A DNA stretch of 64,000 bases, taken from positions 1 through 64,000 of the forward strand of contig NZ_FOLE01000002.1 in NCBI RefSeq assembly GCF_900112255.1. Direction: 5' to 3'. Origin of the DNA: Flexibacter flexilis DSM 6793 (GTDB lineage: Bacteria; Bacteroidota; Bacteroidia; Cytophagales; Flexibacteraceae). The notes beneath the pieces were generated by a model. It did no database searches and was not told the origin of the DNA. It saw only the letters and a list, made by a program, of their open reading frames with translations. This document shows, piece after piece, positions 26,563-35,819 of this stretch. The position numbers and the translations under genes were made by a program. Position 1 is the stretch's first letter. Each line of letters starts with the position of its first letter.

Positions 26563-26594
26563 GGCTTTATCCTGAAAGATAAGGCCGTTTTACT
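26563..26594 (+). terminator. Terminator of the DUF5686 gene
   Basis: CGGCTTTATC pairs with GATAAGGCCG (one wobble) and is followed by TTTTA. Confidence 0.65.
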
Positions 26595-26616
26595 TTTATT
26601 AATCAATTCTTTGGGT

Positions 26617-26624
26617 TAGATTTG
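26617..26624 (+). promoter_or_regulatory. Candidate -7 box for the thioesterase gene
   Basis: TAGATTTG fits TAnnTTTG, 43 bp before the ATG. Directly after it lies the small inverted repeat CCTAT...ATAGG. Confidence 0.4.
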
Positions 26625-26667
26625 CCTATCTATAAATAGGTAGAAATTTTTAACAAATTAACCAACA

Positions 26668-27159
26668 ATGGAAAACAAAAGAACACGTACTTTCAGTTGG
26701 GAAAACCCACTGGACGGCGCAAGCAAAGCCCGCAACATGTCAGGATTGGAATATTTGGAAGCCATGCGCGACGGACACATCGCACCGCCTCCGATTATGC
26801 ACACGTTGGATTTCAATGGATTTCGGGTAGAAAAAGGCTCGGTGAGCTTTACAATGAACCCAGAAGAGTTCCAGTACAATCCCATCGGAACGGTACACGG
26901 TGGCGTTATTTCTACGATTTTGGATTCGGCAATGGGCTGTACGGTGCAATCCGTTTTGCCGAAAGGTTCGGGCTACACGACACTGGAACTAAAAGTTAAT
27001 TTCTTGAAAGCCGTAACCACCAAAAGCGGCAAGATGACTGCCATAGGCAAACTCATACACGCAGGCAAAAGCACGGCTTTGGTGGAGGCTTCGCTCACCG
27101 ACGAAAACGGCAACGTATATGCGCATAGCGTATCTACGTGCCTGATCATGCAGTTTTAA
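26668..27159 (+). CDS. PaaI-type hotdog thioesterase
   Basis: This 163-residue protein is a single hotdog domain. The motif TVHGGVISTILDSAMGCTV (about 74-92) has the HGG and Asp typical of PaaI/YbgC-like acyl-CoA thioesterases. It is followed by TTLELKVNFLKAV and GKMTAIGKLIHAGKSTALVEASL. It probably hydrolyses aryl- or acyl-CoA esters in the cytoplasm. The substrate is unknown. It is the only gene of its transcript and ends at a 14-bp-stem hairpin. Confidence 0.92.
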   Translation: MENKRTRTFSWENPLDGASKARNMSGLEYLEAMRDGHIAPPPIMHTLDFNGFRVEKGSVSFTMNPEEFQYNPIGTVHGGVISTILDSAMGCTVQSVLPKGSGYTTLELKVNFLKAVTTKSGKMTAIGKLIHAGKSTALVEASLTDENGNVYAHSVSTCLIMQF

Positions 27160-27169
27160 TTTTTTCAAA

Positions 27170-27211
27170 AGTGGGTCGTTTGTATGATTAAAATAAGACA
27201 AACGACCCACT
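27170..27211. terminator. Bidirectional terminator with 14-bp stem
   Basis: AGTGGGTCGTTTGT pairs perfectly with ACAAACGACCCACT across 14 nt. It separates the convergent thioesterase and CHAT genes. Confidence 0.75.
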
Positions 27212-27217
27212 TCAACA

Positions 27218-30200
27218 TTACAATCCAATCAAAATAAACGAAGACCAATGGTAAGGAGAATTATACGGAGATGTGCGAATCAACTTTAATTTGGCTTGCT
27301 GCAAAGCCTCCGCATAACGAATCGGCTTGTTTAATTTGGACTGCGTAATGATGTATTCGTAGAAATAAGTCATCAACAAACGAGTTGGTTCGTCGGCCAC
27401 GCGCCACAACGAAACCGATAAATTAGAAGCTCCTGCGTACAAAAAACTTCGGCTTAATCCCACAAGGCCTTCTCCTTGTATCAGCTTCCCAAGCCCTGAT
27501 TCACAAGCAGATAAAACGACTAAATCCGCGTTAAGTCTCAAACCATAAATTTCAGAAGCATATAATTTTCCATCGTTATCAGAAAGCGAATCGCGCAAGA
27601 GCAGTAAACCCGAAAAATCAGGATTTTTATCGCTAATAATTCCGTGAGTAGCAAAATGTAAATACTTATACCTGAATAAATTTTGAGATTTTACGGCTAC
27701 TTCAGAGGCTTGAGTACGCAAATAAATTTTATTTCTTAGTTTATTACTGGCAAAAAGGCTATCTAGTTTTTTTACCTCAAGTTCTGTTGCAGGAAGTGGT
27801 TCCACATCCATCAAATTTTGTACATTACGGCCACCTCGAAGTGTTTGAGTAGGGTGCCATTGGTCTAGTTTTTGGCCAAAAACAGGAGCAAATGCCGCTA
27901 ATGAAGCATCCGAATTAGCTGTACTCGGATTTCTTTTTTCTGACCAAAGCGTCGCAGAATATTGATAAGCAATTGTATATTTATTCAACAAATATATCAG
28001 CTCCTTATCTTTTGATTTAATCAGTGCATCAAAAGGCAAATACAATAATGCTCCATCAGGAATAATAACGATATTATTTACATTATTATTTTCATTTAGA
28101 ATATCTTGTATAGGCTTCCATATTTCATTATATATTTTTTTACTTGTAGGAATAAAATCTTCATCCGATTTTACCATAATAGCTTGTCTAATATTTCTAA
28201 TTTTAGTTTCCAAACTATCTGCCAATGGCAACTTTATTAGTTTTGAATCATTGTTGCTAATTATAAATGCATAAGTAGCTGAATCACTCACTACATAAGA
28301 AATAATAACATCATTTAGCTGTGTTTTAGTTTGTAAATCATTCAAATAAATAGGTTGTTGACCTTTACTCAACTCAAAATATTTAGGGTATTTTACCATT
28401 GTTTGAGCTAGCCAATTTTCGTATTCTTTATATTTTTGTAGGTAATATATTTTTAAAGAATCTATAAAAATATTATCCTTATTTTTGGCTTCAAAAAAAT
28501 CCTTTTGCAATGATTTTAGTTCGTGTATTAGCGACTTTTCCTTTCTTTGTAAAGAATCTGGAAGTCCCGCTGCTTCTCTTAACTTACTTTCACTTATTGT
28601 TTGTAAAAGCACCTGCATTTTGTTTCTTTCTGCGAAAAAGAAGGCTTTATTTAAGTAGTTTTTATCGTTTAGTTTAGTATATCGTTTATAAGAAAGTCTC
28701 ACGCCTGCACTATGAATATCATGTACAAGAGAAACGTATGCCAATCTGTCTGCATCGTCATAGAAGTCTTTATTCATAGACAAAGCCACTGAATCACAAA
28801 GACTTATTATTTTGATTGCTTGTTCTTCTTTCTCATTTTTTTCGCAAATAAGTGCTTCCAAATAACTTTTTCTTAAATTAAACACACTACTTCCGTGTGT
28901 ATTTAAATATGTACTCGGTTCTATTTTACGAAAATATTCAGTGGCTTTATCTACTTTATTTTGAATAAGATATACTTCCGTTTTTGACAACAAAAAATAA
29001 TTTTTATCAAAAATATGTAGTGGATAAACATTTTTGGAGCAATGTACTAACCCTTTATCAAAGAAAAACATCGCCGAATCTAATATTTTATTAGACAAAT
29101 AAAGCTGGCCTATATTAAAATATATTTTTGCTGTTGATTCTTGATCTTGATATTTTTGGCTTACCTCTAAGGCACTCATACTATATTTTAGGGATAATTT
29201 ATACTTTCCTCTAAAATGATAGGTATTGGCTATATTATTATAAACAAGTATAAGATTATCTACGTTTTCTTCTGGTGAATTTGCACACAAATCCAATGCT
29301 TTTTTCTTATAAAAGAACGCCTGTTCATGCGCATCAATGGCATCATATGAACTGCCAATATTGCTATATAATCCAACAAGAAAATCTACATTATTATTAT
29401 GTTTTTCGGCGATTGAAGATGATAACAAGTAATAATCTATAGACTTTTGATATAAAGCTAAATAATAATATATAATACCTATTGATCTATAAATTTGCGC
29501 TAAATCAGGATCATCAATAGATTGCTTCTTCATTAATTCTACCGCTTTTTGGTAATAAAATAGTGCCTCTTTATGCGAATTTATTTTTATATAAAGAGCT
29601 CCTAAATCTTTATATACTCCAGATAATTTTGCAGTTTCATTTGCTTGGTGCTTAAAGATATATTGAGCCTGTTTTTCTTTATACAAAATAGCATTTTCAT
29701 AATCAATGACATATTCATATGCTTCTGATATTTTCTCATAAGCCTTAACATAAAAATCTGCATTATCCTCTTTAGTATTGCTTATAAACTCAAGAGACTT
29801 ATTGTGAAATTTAATAGACTCTTTGTGGTTATTTAGGTATTTATAACAAATACCCAAAGCCTTGCACACCTTTGCTTTTAGCATATATTCTTCTGGTATT
29901 TCTTCCAAATAAATATATGATTGAGTTAAATATTTTAGCGAAAAGACATAATTATTTCTTTTCCAATAAATATTCGCTATATCCTTGGCTATATTTGCCA
30001 AAGAAACACCGCGATAAATATGTAAACTATCTGCCCGATAAAGGGCATTTTCCCAAACAATAAGAGCCTTATCTTCTTTTTTATCATTAAAAAGAATCAA
30101 GCCTTTTTGATACTGTTTTGCGAAATAATCATCATCTGGGAGCGTAATCTTAGCTGCATTAGTGTCTATATCAAGCAGCAACAAAAAAGTACACAGAAAA

Positions 30201-30220
30201 AGAGTATATTTATATATCAT
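27218..30220 (-). CDS. TPR-CHAT (caspase-like) protein
   Basis: The ATG at 30220 gives 1000 residues with a signal peptide (MIYKYTLFLCTFLLLLDID); an ATG at 30349 and a start at 30364 would add a long hydrophobic leader. Residues about 30-480 are TPR repeats of the tetratricopeptide/NPHP type (for example ALFYYQKAVELM and QIYRSIGIIYYYLALYQ). A helical linker follows to about 660. The C-terminal CHAT domain carries the caspase-like dyad H858 (HFATHG) and C906 (SACESG), followed by the conserved GEGLVGLSRSFLYAGA and SLWRVADEPT. CHAT proteins are putative clan CD proteases, some active in stress or defence. The gene is clearly more AT-rich than its neighbours. The substrate is unknown and no protease target gene lies nearby. 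Confidence 0.93.
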   Translation of the reverse strand: MIYKYTLFLCTFLLLLDIDTNAAKITLPDDDYFAKQYQKGLILFNDKKEDKALIVWENALYRADSLHIYRGVSLANIAKDIANIYWKRNNYVFSLKYLTQSYIYLEEIPEEYMLKAKVCKALGICYKYLNNHKESIKFHNKSLEFISNTKEDNADFYVKAYEKISEAYEYVIDYENAILYKEKQAQYIFKHQANETAKLSGVYKDLGALYIKINSHKEALFYYQKAVELMKKQSIDDPDLAQIYRSIGIIYYYLALYQKSIDYYLLSSSIAEKHNNNVDFLVGLYSNIGSSYDAIDAHEQAFFYKKKALDLCANSPEENVDNLILVYNNIANTYHFRGKYKLSLKYSMSALEVSQKYQDQESTAKIYFNIGQLYLSNKILDSAMFFFDKGLVHCSKNVYPLHIFDKNYFLLSKTEVYLIQNKVDKATEYFRKIEPSTYLNTHGSSVFNLRKSYLEALICEKNEKEEQAIKIISLCDSVALSMNKDFYDDADRLAYVSLVHDIHSAGVRLSYKRYTKLNDKNYLNKAFFFAERNKMQVLLQTISESKLREAAGLPDSLQRKEKSLIHELKSLQKDFFEAKNKDNIFIDSLKIYYLQKYKEYENWLAQTMVKYPKYFELSKGQQPIYLNDLQTKTQLNDVIISYVVSDSATYAFIISNNDSKLIKLPLADSLETKIRNIRQAIMVKSDEDFIPTSKKIYNEIWKPIQDILNENNNVNNIVIIPDGALLYLPFDALIKSKDKELIYLLNKYTIAYQYSATLWSEKRNPSTANSDASLAAFAPVFGQKLDQWHPTQTLRGGRNVQNLMDVEPLPATELEVKKLDSLFASNKLRNKIYLRTQASEVAVKSQNLFRYKYLHFATHGIISDKNPDFSGLLLLRDSLSDNDGKLYASEIYGLRLNADLVVLSACESGLGKLIQGEGLVGLSRSFLYAGASNLSVSLWRVADEPTRLLMTYFYEYIITQSKLNKPIRYAEALQQAKLKLIRTSPYNSPYHWSSFILIGL

Positions 30221-30361
30221 ACAATAATACAAAATAACAAACAAGTAATGCTTTAAAATATAAAGCACACTTATTTTAAAGTTAGAGAAACACACACAAT
30301 ATAAAACACTATAAACAAGAAACTTAGCTATAAAATACCAAGAAATCATAGCTTCTTTTCC

Positions 30362-30369
30362 CAAAAATA
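30362..30369 (-). promoter_or_regulatory. Candidate -7 box for the CHAT gene
   Basis: The minus strand reads TATTTTTG, a TAnnTTTG fit. Transcription would begin near 30355, downstream of the longest possible start codon, which supports the ATG at 30220. Confidence 0.35.
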
Positions 30370-30499
30370 CGAGAAATAAAATATGCTACTTAATCATTGA
30401 TATAATTTTTGGCCTAATAATTGTAATTAGCTTTTTGGTAAACAAATATAATCGTAATTTGTACTTACATCTCACTAGACACAAAAGCATATCAATGTT

Positions 30500-32083
30500 A
30501 TGAAAAAATATTCTTTTTTTAGCCTTTTAGGAAGTTTGAGTTTGCTCACTAGCTTCGATGTGGCAGCCCAAACCAGCAACATAGACCCCAACGCCTATGG
30601 TTATTATCAAGACGCGCTTCGCTTTTCGCAAACCAAATTTGGTGGTAGTGCACGCACGCTCGGCGTGGCGGGTGCCGTCTCGGCCTTAGGTGCTGATATG
30701 GGTGCCACCGCAGCCAACCCCGCAGGGCTTGGGCTTTACAAAAAATCAGAATTTGCGGGAAGTTTGGGTGTAGGTTTTGCAGGTTCAGAAACCAACTACA
30801 ACAACCTGACTTTGCGCGACAACAAAGCCGCTGCCAATATTCCACAGTTGGGCATCGTATTTGCCAATCCCGTACGAGCCAGCGACCAACAACAAAGTGG
30901 TTGGCGTGGTGGTGCTTTTGCCATTACGCTTACGCGCATGAATAACTTCCAAAATCGCTACAGCTACGACGGTAACAGTCCGCTACAACAACAAAACGGC
31001 CAGTATGTCAACAATTCTGTCATGGACTATTACAATGACTTGATGGGAAAATATTCGGCCAGTGTTTTAAATATTGATGCCGAAAACCGCAACTACGAAC
31101 AAGATTTGCTCAACTCGGCCTACGACAGTTACATTGCAGATGTAGATACGGGCACTAACGAACTTTACCCGATTGTGCCGCGTGGCGATTTGCACCAGTT
31201 CGGCACAGTAACCACCACAGGCAACCAAAACCAATGGGATTTTGCTTACGGTGGCAATTTTGACGACCGCCTATACATTGGCGGAGCAATCGGCGTGGCA
31301 ACGTTGAGCTATCAGCGCGAAAGTGTTTACAACGAAACCATTACGAAAGTGGCCAACAACTCCTACAATGCTTTTAATGGTTTTACTTTTCAGGTAACTG
31401 ACAAACTAAAAGTTTCGGGAACAGGTATTAATTTCAAAGCTGGGCTTATTTTCCGCCCAACGGATTTTGTACGCATTGGAGCCAGCATCCAAAGTCCAAC
31501 TTTTTATGCCCTCAACGAAACTAGCCACACAGACATGAGTGCCAACTTCAACGGCCTACAATACGGCAGCACCACGCTGTACAACGAGTCGGCCAAAGGC
31601 ACAGAATTTAAGTACGATTATAGTCTCCGTACACCCATGAAAGCCACTGGTGGAATTGCATTTATTCTGGGAAAAGCGGGTTTTGTCTCATTCGATGCCG
31701 AATACATCAATTACAGCAATGCCAATTTGAGCGTGCGTAACAATACAGGTAGCAACATGGCCGCCGACAACCGTACCATCAACAACCTTTACAAATCCGT
31801 ACTTAATCTGCGTGGCGGCCTAGAATTGCGCTACAATGTTTGTCGTTTCCGTGCGGGAGCAGCCTATTATCCAGATCCTTATACTAATAGCACTTCTAAT
31901 CTCAAACGCGACCAACTTTTCATTACAGGCGGTTTTGGGGTGCGTATGCCAAACTATTATGTGGATATGGCTGTCATAACCAACAAATTTGAAAATAGTT
32001 TTCAGGCACACAAATACATGGATGCCATCAGCGTAAAAAACAATTATACCAACGTCGTTTTTACGGTCGGAACGTTCTTCTAA
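30500..32083 (+). CDS. OmpP1/FadL/TodX-type outer-membrane transport protein
   Basis: This 527-residue protein has a signal peptide at about 1-23 (ending DVAAQ). The segment GGSARTLGVAGAVSALGADMGATAANPAGLG (about 50-80, given in parts) is the family hallmark: aligned Ala/Gly followed by NPAGL. The remaining sequence is alternating beta strands of a barrel, including IGASIQSPTFYAL and the closing FTVGTFF. FadL-type proteins pass hydrophobic compounds such as fatty acids through the outer membrane. Many Bacteroidota homologues are annotated only as hypothetical, so the cargo is unknown. It has its own terminator. Confidence 0.88.
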   Translation: MKKYSFFSLLGSLSLLTSFDVAAQTSNIDPNAYGYYQDALRFSQTKFGGSARTLGVAGAVSALGADMGATAANPAGLGLYKKSEFAGSLGVGFAGSETNYNNLTLRDNKAAANIPQLGIVFANPVRASDQQQSGWRGGAFAITLTRMNNFQNRYSYDGNSPLQQQNGQYVNNSVMDYYNDLMGKYSASVLNIDAENRNYEQDLLNSAYDSYIADVDTGTNELYPIVPRGDLHQFGTVTTTGNQNQWDFAYGGNFDDRLYIGGAIGVATLSYQRESVYNETITKVANNSYNAFNGFTFQVTDKLKVSGTGINFKAGLIFRPTDFVRIGASIQSPTFYALNETSHTDMSANFNGLQYGSTTLYNESAKGTEFKYDYSLRTPMKATGGIAFILGKAGFVSFDAEYINYSNANLSVRNNTGSNMAADNRTINNLYKSVLNLRGGLELRYNVCRFRAGAAYYPDPYTNSTSNLKRDQLFITGGFGVRMPNYYVDMAVITNKFENSFQAHKYMDAISVKNNYTNVVFTVGTFF

Positions 32084-32135
32084 GATTTTATTGCAGACTA
32101 AATGATTTGCATTTGTTGATTACATAAAAACGGTA

Positions 32136-32170
32136 AAAAGCCTGTCGGTGCGTACTGACGGGCTTTTTTA
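32136..32170. terminator. Bidirectional terminator
   Basis: AAAAAGCC..GTC pairs with ..GACGGGCTTTTT. It lies between two convergent genes with T-runs on both strands. Confidence 0.7.
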
Positions 32171-32181
32171 TTGGGTAATTT

Positions 32182-32784
32182 TTAAATATCTATCTGCAAA
32201 TCGTCTATCGTTTTGATGGCAGCGCGTTGGGCGGCTTGCAGCTTGGCGCGTGTGTCGAGGTAGGCATTCCAATCGGCAAAAAGCGCAGGTAATTGCGAGG
32301 TGGCATTGTTTTCTGAAATAATAAGCCACTGATAACGAATGTTTTGCTGTTGTTCGGATAGTTGATTTTGTAAAGAATAACAAGTTTGCAAACTTATTTT
32401 TACGGGTTCGGCTACGCTGCTAATCGCGGGTTGTTCGGTCTGATAAATAGCCGTGTTCCAATACGGAAGCGCGTAAACCCAGTTGTTTTGTGGTTGATTG
32501 CGGATGTTTTCAAACAAAATATGGGCTTCGGCAGCCGACAGCGTTTGTATTTTCCAATGCATCGTATCGGGCGCGGGAAGACTGGCCAAAACTTGTTGGT
32601 TGTGTTTGATTTCGGAGCGAATCGCCAGCAATGCTTCGGCGGCTTGTTTGTTGGCCAAGCGATTGCGGCGCATATCGTTGAGCATCAGGCCGAGCAGAAT
32701 GGCCACGACCAACACCAACAACTGCAATGCCATCCGAACGGGCACATTGGAGCGTTTCGGACGCTTAGTAGGTTTGATACGCAT
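32182..32784 (-). CDS. Hypothetical single-pass membrane protein
   Basis: This 200-residue protein of unknown family has a basic N-terminus (MRIKPTKRPKR), one transmembrane helix at about 19-36 (LQLLVLVVAILLGLMLND), then a largely helical soluble part including EALLAIRSEIKHNQQVLASL and a Gln-rich segment. The topology places the body outside the cytoplasm. The layout of a short basic tail, one TM helix and a helical domain recalls the DUF6090 family, but the similarity is too weak to assign. It is probably transcribed with no neighbour. Confidence 0.75.
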   Translation of the reverse strand: MRIKPTKRPKRSNVPVRMALQLLVLVVAILLGLMLNDMRRNRLANKQAAEALLAIRSEIKHNQQVLASLPAPDTMHWKIQTLSAAEAHILFENIRNQPQNNWVYALPYWNTAIYQTEQPAISSVAEPVKISLQTCYSLQNQLSEQQQNIRYQWLIISENNATSQLPALFADWNAYLDTRAKLQAAQRAAIKTIDDLQIDI

Positions 32785-32877
32785 GAGAAGTTACAAAATT
32801 TGGTTTTACGTTTCTATAAAGTAATTGGGCTGCAAAATTAGAAAATGTAGCCTTACTATACGTTTTGCCACGCCAAA

Positions 32878-33381
32878 TTATTGCGCTAATTGTTGTTTGA
32901 GTGCGTCGGCGAGTTGTAAGTTATCGGGCGTAATCATGATTTTTTTGTCTTTTCGGGTCGTAATCAAAATGCGGTTTTTGTTTTGTGTGGCGTACATCAG
33001 AAACGTGCCGATAAGTCCCGAAGAAAAATAACCAAAGTACCCAAAAAAGCCGCCTACACCAAACACCCGAATCGCCAAAAGTTTCGTTTGGTCAGGAATA
33101 ACAGAAACCTCTTTAATGTCGGCCAACGCAATGGTTTTTGGGTTTAAAACGCCTTTTACCGTGAGCGTTTTTTTATCTAAAATATAGCCTTGCGGCGCGT
33201 AGAGCCACGTAACAAAAAACACGAAAATCAAAAAGAAGGTAATACCCAAAAGTGCCAATGCTTCCGAAACGGATTTGTTAACGAAAAACCAACCAACCAT
33301 TATGATGCTACTACCCAATACGACAAATACAACACCTGTCAGCCACTTGGCCAACGTGTCCATTGATGCCTTGTAAAACAT
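32878..33381 (-). CDS. Bacterial PH-domain-like membrane protein
   Basis: From the ATG at 33381 the protein has 167 residues; the longest frame begins with a TTG at 33426. Two transmembrane helices come first (about 14-36 and 43-64), followed by a beta-rich domain starting APQGYILDKKTLTVKG. Its strands LADIKEVSVIPD and RILITTRKDKKIMITPDN, and the final helix LADALKQQLAQ, are the typical make-up of bacterial PH (bPH) domains. A glycine/phenylalanine-rich loop (GVGGFFGYFGYFSSG) is common in this group. Role unknown. Confidence 0.8.
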   Translation of the reverse strand: MFYKASMDTLAKWLTGVVFVVLGSSIIMVGWFFVNKSVSEALALLGITFFLIFVFFVTWLYAPQGYILDKKTLTVKGVLNPKTIALADIKEVSVIPDQTKLLAIRVFGVGGFFGYFGYFSSGLIGTFLMYATQNKNRILITTRKDKKIMITPDNLQLADALKQQLAQ

Positions 33382-33654
33382 TGAAAATGAATTTATTTTT
33401 TTATGTGAAGTAAAACTCGAAAGCAAGAAATATTGCCTTCGTCTTTTGGCTTAAATTTAATCTAAATTCTTTTATTGAAAATATTTATCTCCAAAAAGAA
33501 ACAGGCGTTAAGTGCAAGAATACATACTCTTAAGTTTATTGTTCGGTACAAATACCAAAAAATACGTTTGAACAAATTTTTTTTGAAAAGCAATAGCATA
33601 TTATTGTGATTGCCAAACAACATAAGGTACGTTTTCACACTTTAGACTACTACA

Positions 33655-34551
33655 ATGAAAAACAACACTAAGTATGCGTATTTAACACAAAATCAAATTG
33701 TTATGCCCGATGAGGTTTTTTTTGCGGGGCTTAATGTTTCCGAAAATATGATTTTTGAGGATATAGAAACTTTTGGAGGGCATCATTTTCGTTCGGATTT
33801 TTTCTCGGTTATTTTAGTAACAGAAGGTCAAATTAATGCAACTATTAATTTGCAACCTTATAGTAATAAGGCCAATGATTTAATTGTTGTGCCGCCGAAT
33901 GGTATCAAACAATTGGTTTCTTGTTCGCCAGATGCCAAAGTAATGGCGGTTAGTTTTACGGTTTCCTTTCTGATAGAAGCGGGAATGCCTGCGCATACGC
34001 ATTCGGTGTTAGATTTTTTTATCACCAAAAGTAATCCTGTTTGGCAGTTGGAAGAAGAGGATTTGAGGACTATCAGAGACATGATGCAGGATTTGTACAA
34101 GCGTTGCAAGCTGGCTAACGTGCGGATGTGGGGCAAAGAGCAGCTTTTTCATACGTTTTTTTTGTTTTTGTATGAGTTGGGGATTCTCAGCCACAAATAT
34201 TCTTCGATTGGGATAGTCCAATACACGCGCAAAGAAGATTTGATTATTCGCTTTACGGAATTGGTAACATTGCATTGTATGCGCGAACGCAGCGTGCAGT
34301 ATTATGCTGACCAGCTTCATGTTACGGCCAAATATTTGACGGAAACGGTGAAAGAAATTAGCGGCCAAAACGCAGGCGAAGTGATAGACGACATTGTAAT
34401 TATGGAAGCTAAATTGCTGTTAGATAATCCGTTGTACAGTATCGGGCAAGTGGCCAGCCTCATGAATTTTAGCGACCAATCATTTTTTGGGAAATATTTT
34501 AAACGCCATACGGGCATTTCGCCCAAAAAATACAGAACAGCCATTTATTAA
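33655..34551 (+). CDS. AraC family transcriptional regulator
   Basis: This 298-residue protein has an N-terminal cupin-like sensing domain (about 35-105, with HFRSDFFSVILVTEG and NDLIVVPPNGIK) and an AraC-type double HTH at the C-terminus (about 200-298, with SVQYYADQLHVTAKYLTETV, the linker VIMEAKLLL, and IGQVASLMNFSDQSFFGKYF ending GISPKKYR). It lies 155 bp upstream of the RND efflux genes on the same strand and is the likely regulator of that operon. The linkage is positional. Confidence 0.94.
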   Translation: MKNNTKYAYLTQNQIVMPDEVFFAGLNVSENMIFEDIETFGGHHFRSDFFSVILVTEGQINATINLQPYSNKANDLIVVPPNGIKQLVSCSPDAKVMAVSFTVSFLIEAGMPAHTHSVLDFFITKSNPVWQLEEEDLRTIRDMMQDLYKRCKLANVRMWGKEQLFHTFFLFLYELGILSHKYSSIGIVQYTRKEDLIIRFTELVTLHCMRERSVQYYADQLHVTAKYLTETVKEISGQNAGEVIDDIVIMEAKLLLDNPLYSIGQVASLMNFSDQSFFGKYFKRHTGISPKKYRTAIY

Positions 34552-34588
34552 GCGTTCGCACCACGTTCCAAACCGACTTTTAGACCAA

Positions 34589-34620
34589 AAACCCCGAAAT
34601 CAAAGCCTTTTATGGGGTTT
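34589..34620 (+). terminator. Weak hairpin between regulator and efflux genes
   Basis: AAACCCC pairs with GGGGTTT across 18 nt, followed by CCTTTG with little T-run. It could attenuate rather than end transcription. Confidence 0.35.
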
Positions 34621-34706
34621 CCTTTGTCAAGACCTTTGTTCCCGCGATGCGGCCACTCAAAAGCCGCCAAAATCAGTCAAAAAAAACAAAGTTTAAATCA
34701 AGTTGT

Positions 34707-35729
34707 ATGAACAAAGGTCGGTTGTCAATCGTCTCTATGCTTGTTATGGTCTTAATAAGCAGTTGCCAAAAAGAAAGCCCCAAACATGTGGCCGCGCCTG
34801 TGAAGGTGAGCCTGTTAGAGATTAAAAATACCAAGCAGCAAAGAACACTTTCTTATTCGGGAACAATAGAAGCGGAAAATACCGCCAATATTGGCTTTGC
34901 CGTGCCCGGTGTTATTAACCGAATCGCTGCACAAGAAGGACAAAAAGTAAGTAAAGGCGAGTTGCTGGCCAGTGTGGACGATTTGGAATACCAAAACGCC
35001 TTGGCCATCGCAAACGCAGGCTTAGAGCAGGCCGAAGACATGTATAAGCGTTTGGATGATTTATACAAAAAAGGCAGCCTTCCCGAAAAAGATTACATTG
35101 ATATAAAAACCAAAGTAACACAAGCCAAAGCCAATCAGAAAATCAGTGCCAAACACATCCGCGACAGCCGTTTGGTTGCCCCGATGAGTGGCACGATTAC
35201 GGCCAAAATGATAGAGTTGGGTGCAATGGCCGCCCCTGGAGTTCCTGCTTTTTCTATCGTCAAGACAGACAAAGTATATGCGCGTATTGCCGTACCCGAA
35301 AGCGAAATAGGTTTGTTGCAAAAAGGCATGAAAGCCAGTGTTTACATCCCGACGATTAAAGAAACATTGAGCGGCACGATTGCCATTATTAACCCGTTGG
35401 CCGACGACATGTCCAAAACCTACACCATCAAAGTAATATTGGATAACCCGAAAGGCCGTGTGTTGCCCGGTATGCTGACCAACGTTTCGTTAGAGAATCA
35501 TCAGCAAGAAGAAATTATCGCCGTTCCCGTGAAGGCCATCGTACGCGATGCGGACAATATTTCGTATGTGTACACGAGCAATTCCCAGAAAAAAGCCACA
35601 CGTAAGCGTGTAGAAGTGGTGGGAATGTTGGGCAATAATGACGCGATAGTTTCGGGACTTCAGGGCGGCGAACAAGTCGTAGTAGCAGGGCAGACGCGCC
35701 TGAAAGACGGTACAAGTTTAGCCTTCTAA
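34707..35729 (+). CDS. RND efflux periplasmic adaptor (membrane fusion protein)
   Basis: The ATG at 34707 gives a 340-residue lipoprotein with the lipobox LISSC (Cys20); the longer frame from 34647 lacks a signal. It has barrel-sandwich hybrid halves (GFAVPGVINRIAAQEGQKVSKGELLASVDD and later RLVAPMSGTITAKMIELGAMAAPG, given in part), a helical hairpin between them (LEQAEDMYKRLDDLYKKGSL), a beta-barrel domain and a membrane-proximal end. It connects the RND pump at 35820 to a TolC channel. It is the first gene of the efflux operon. Confidence 0.93.
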   Translation: MNKGRLSIVSMLVMVLISSCQKESPKHVAAPVKVSLLEIKNTKQQRTLSYSGTIEAENTANIGFAVPGVINRIAAQEGQKVSKGELLASVDDLEYQNALAIANAGLEQAEDMYKRLDDLYKKGSLPEKDYIDIKTKVTQAKANQKISAKHIRDSRLVAPMSGTITAKMIELGAMAAPGVPAFSIVKTDKVYARIAVPESEIGLLQKGMKASVYIPTIKETLSGTIAIINPLADDMSKTYTIKVILDNPKGRVLPGMLTNVSLENHQQEEIIAVPVKAIVRDADNISYVYTSNSQKKATRKRVEVVGMLGNNDAIVSGLQGGEQVVVAGQTRLKDGTSLAF

Positions 35730-35819
35730 TTGCCAAGCCAGCAGTAAGGGAAATGATTGTTTGTAAGTGTGCCTTTTGGGGTTTACACGAGATAGCTCAT
35801 ACATAAAAAAATACAACAG

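Noticed and set aside
33591-33606. Short inverted repeat CAATA...TATTG upstream of the AraC-type gene
   Set aside because: Five-base arms in AT-rich DNA are expected by chance.
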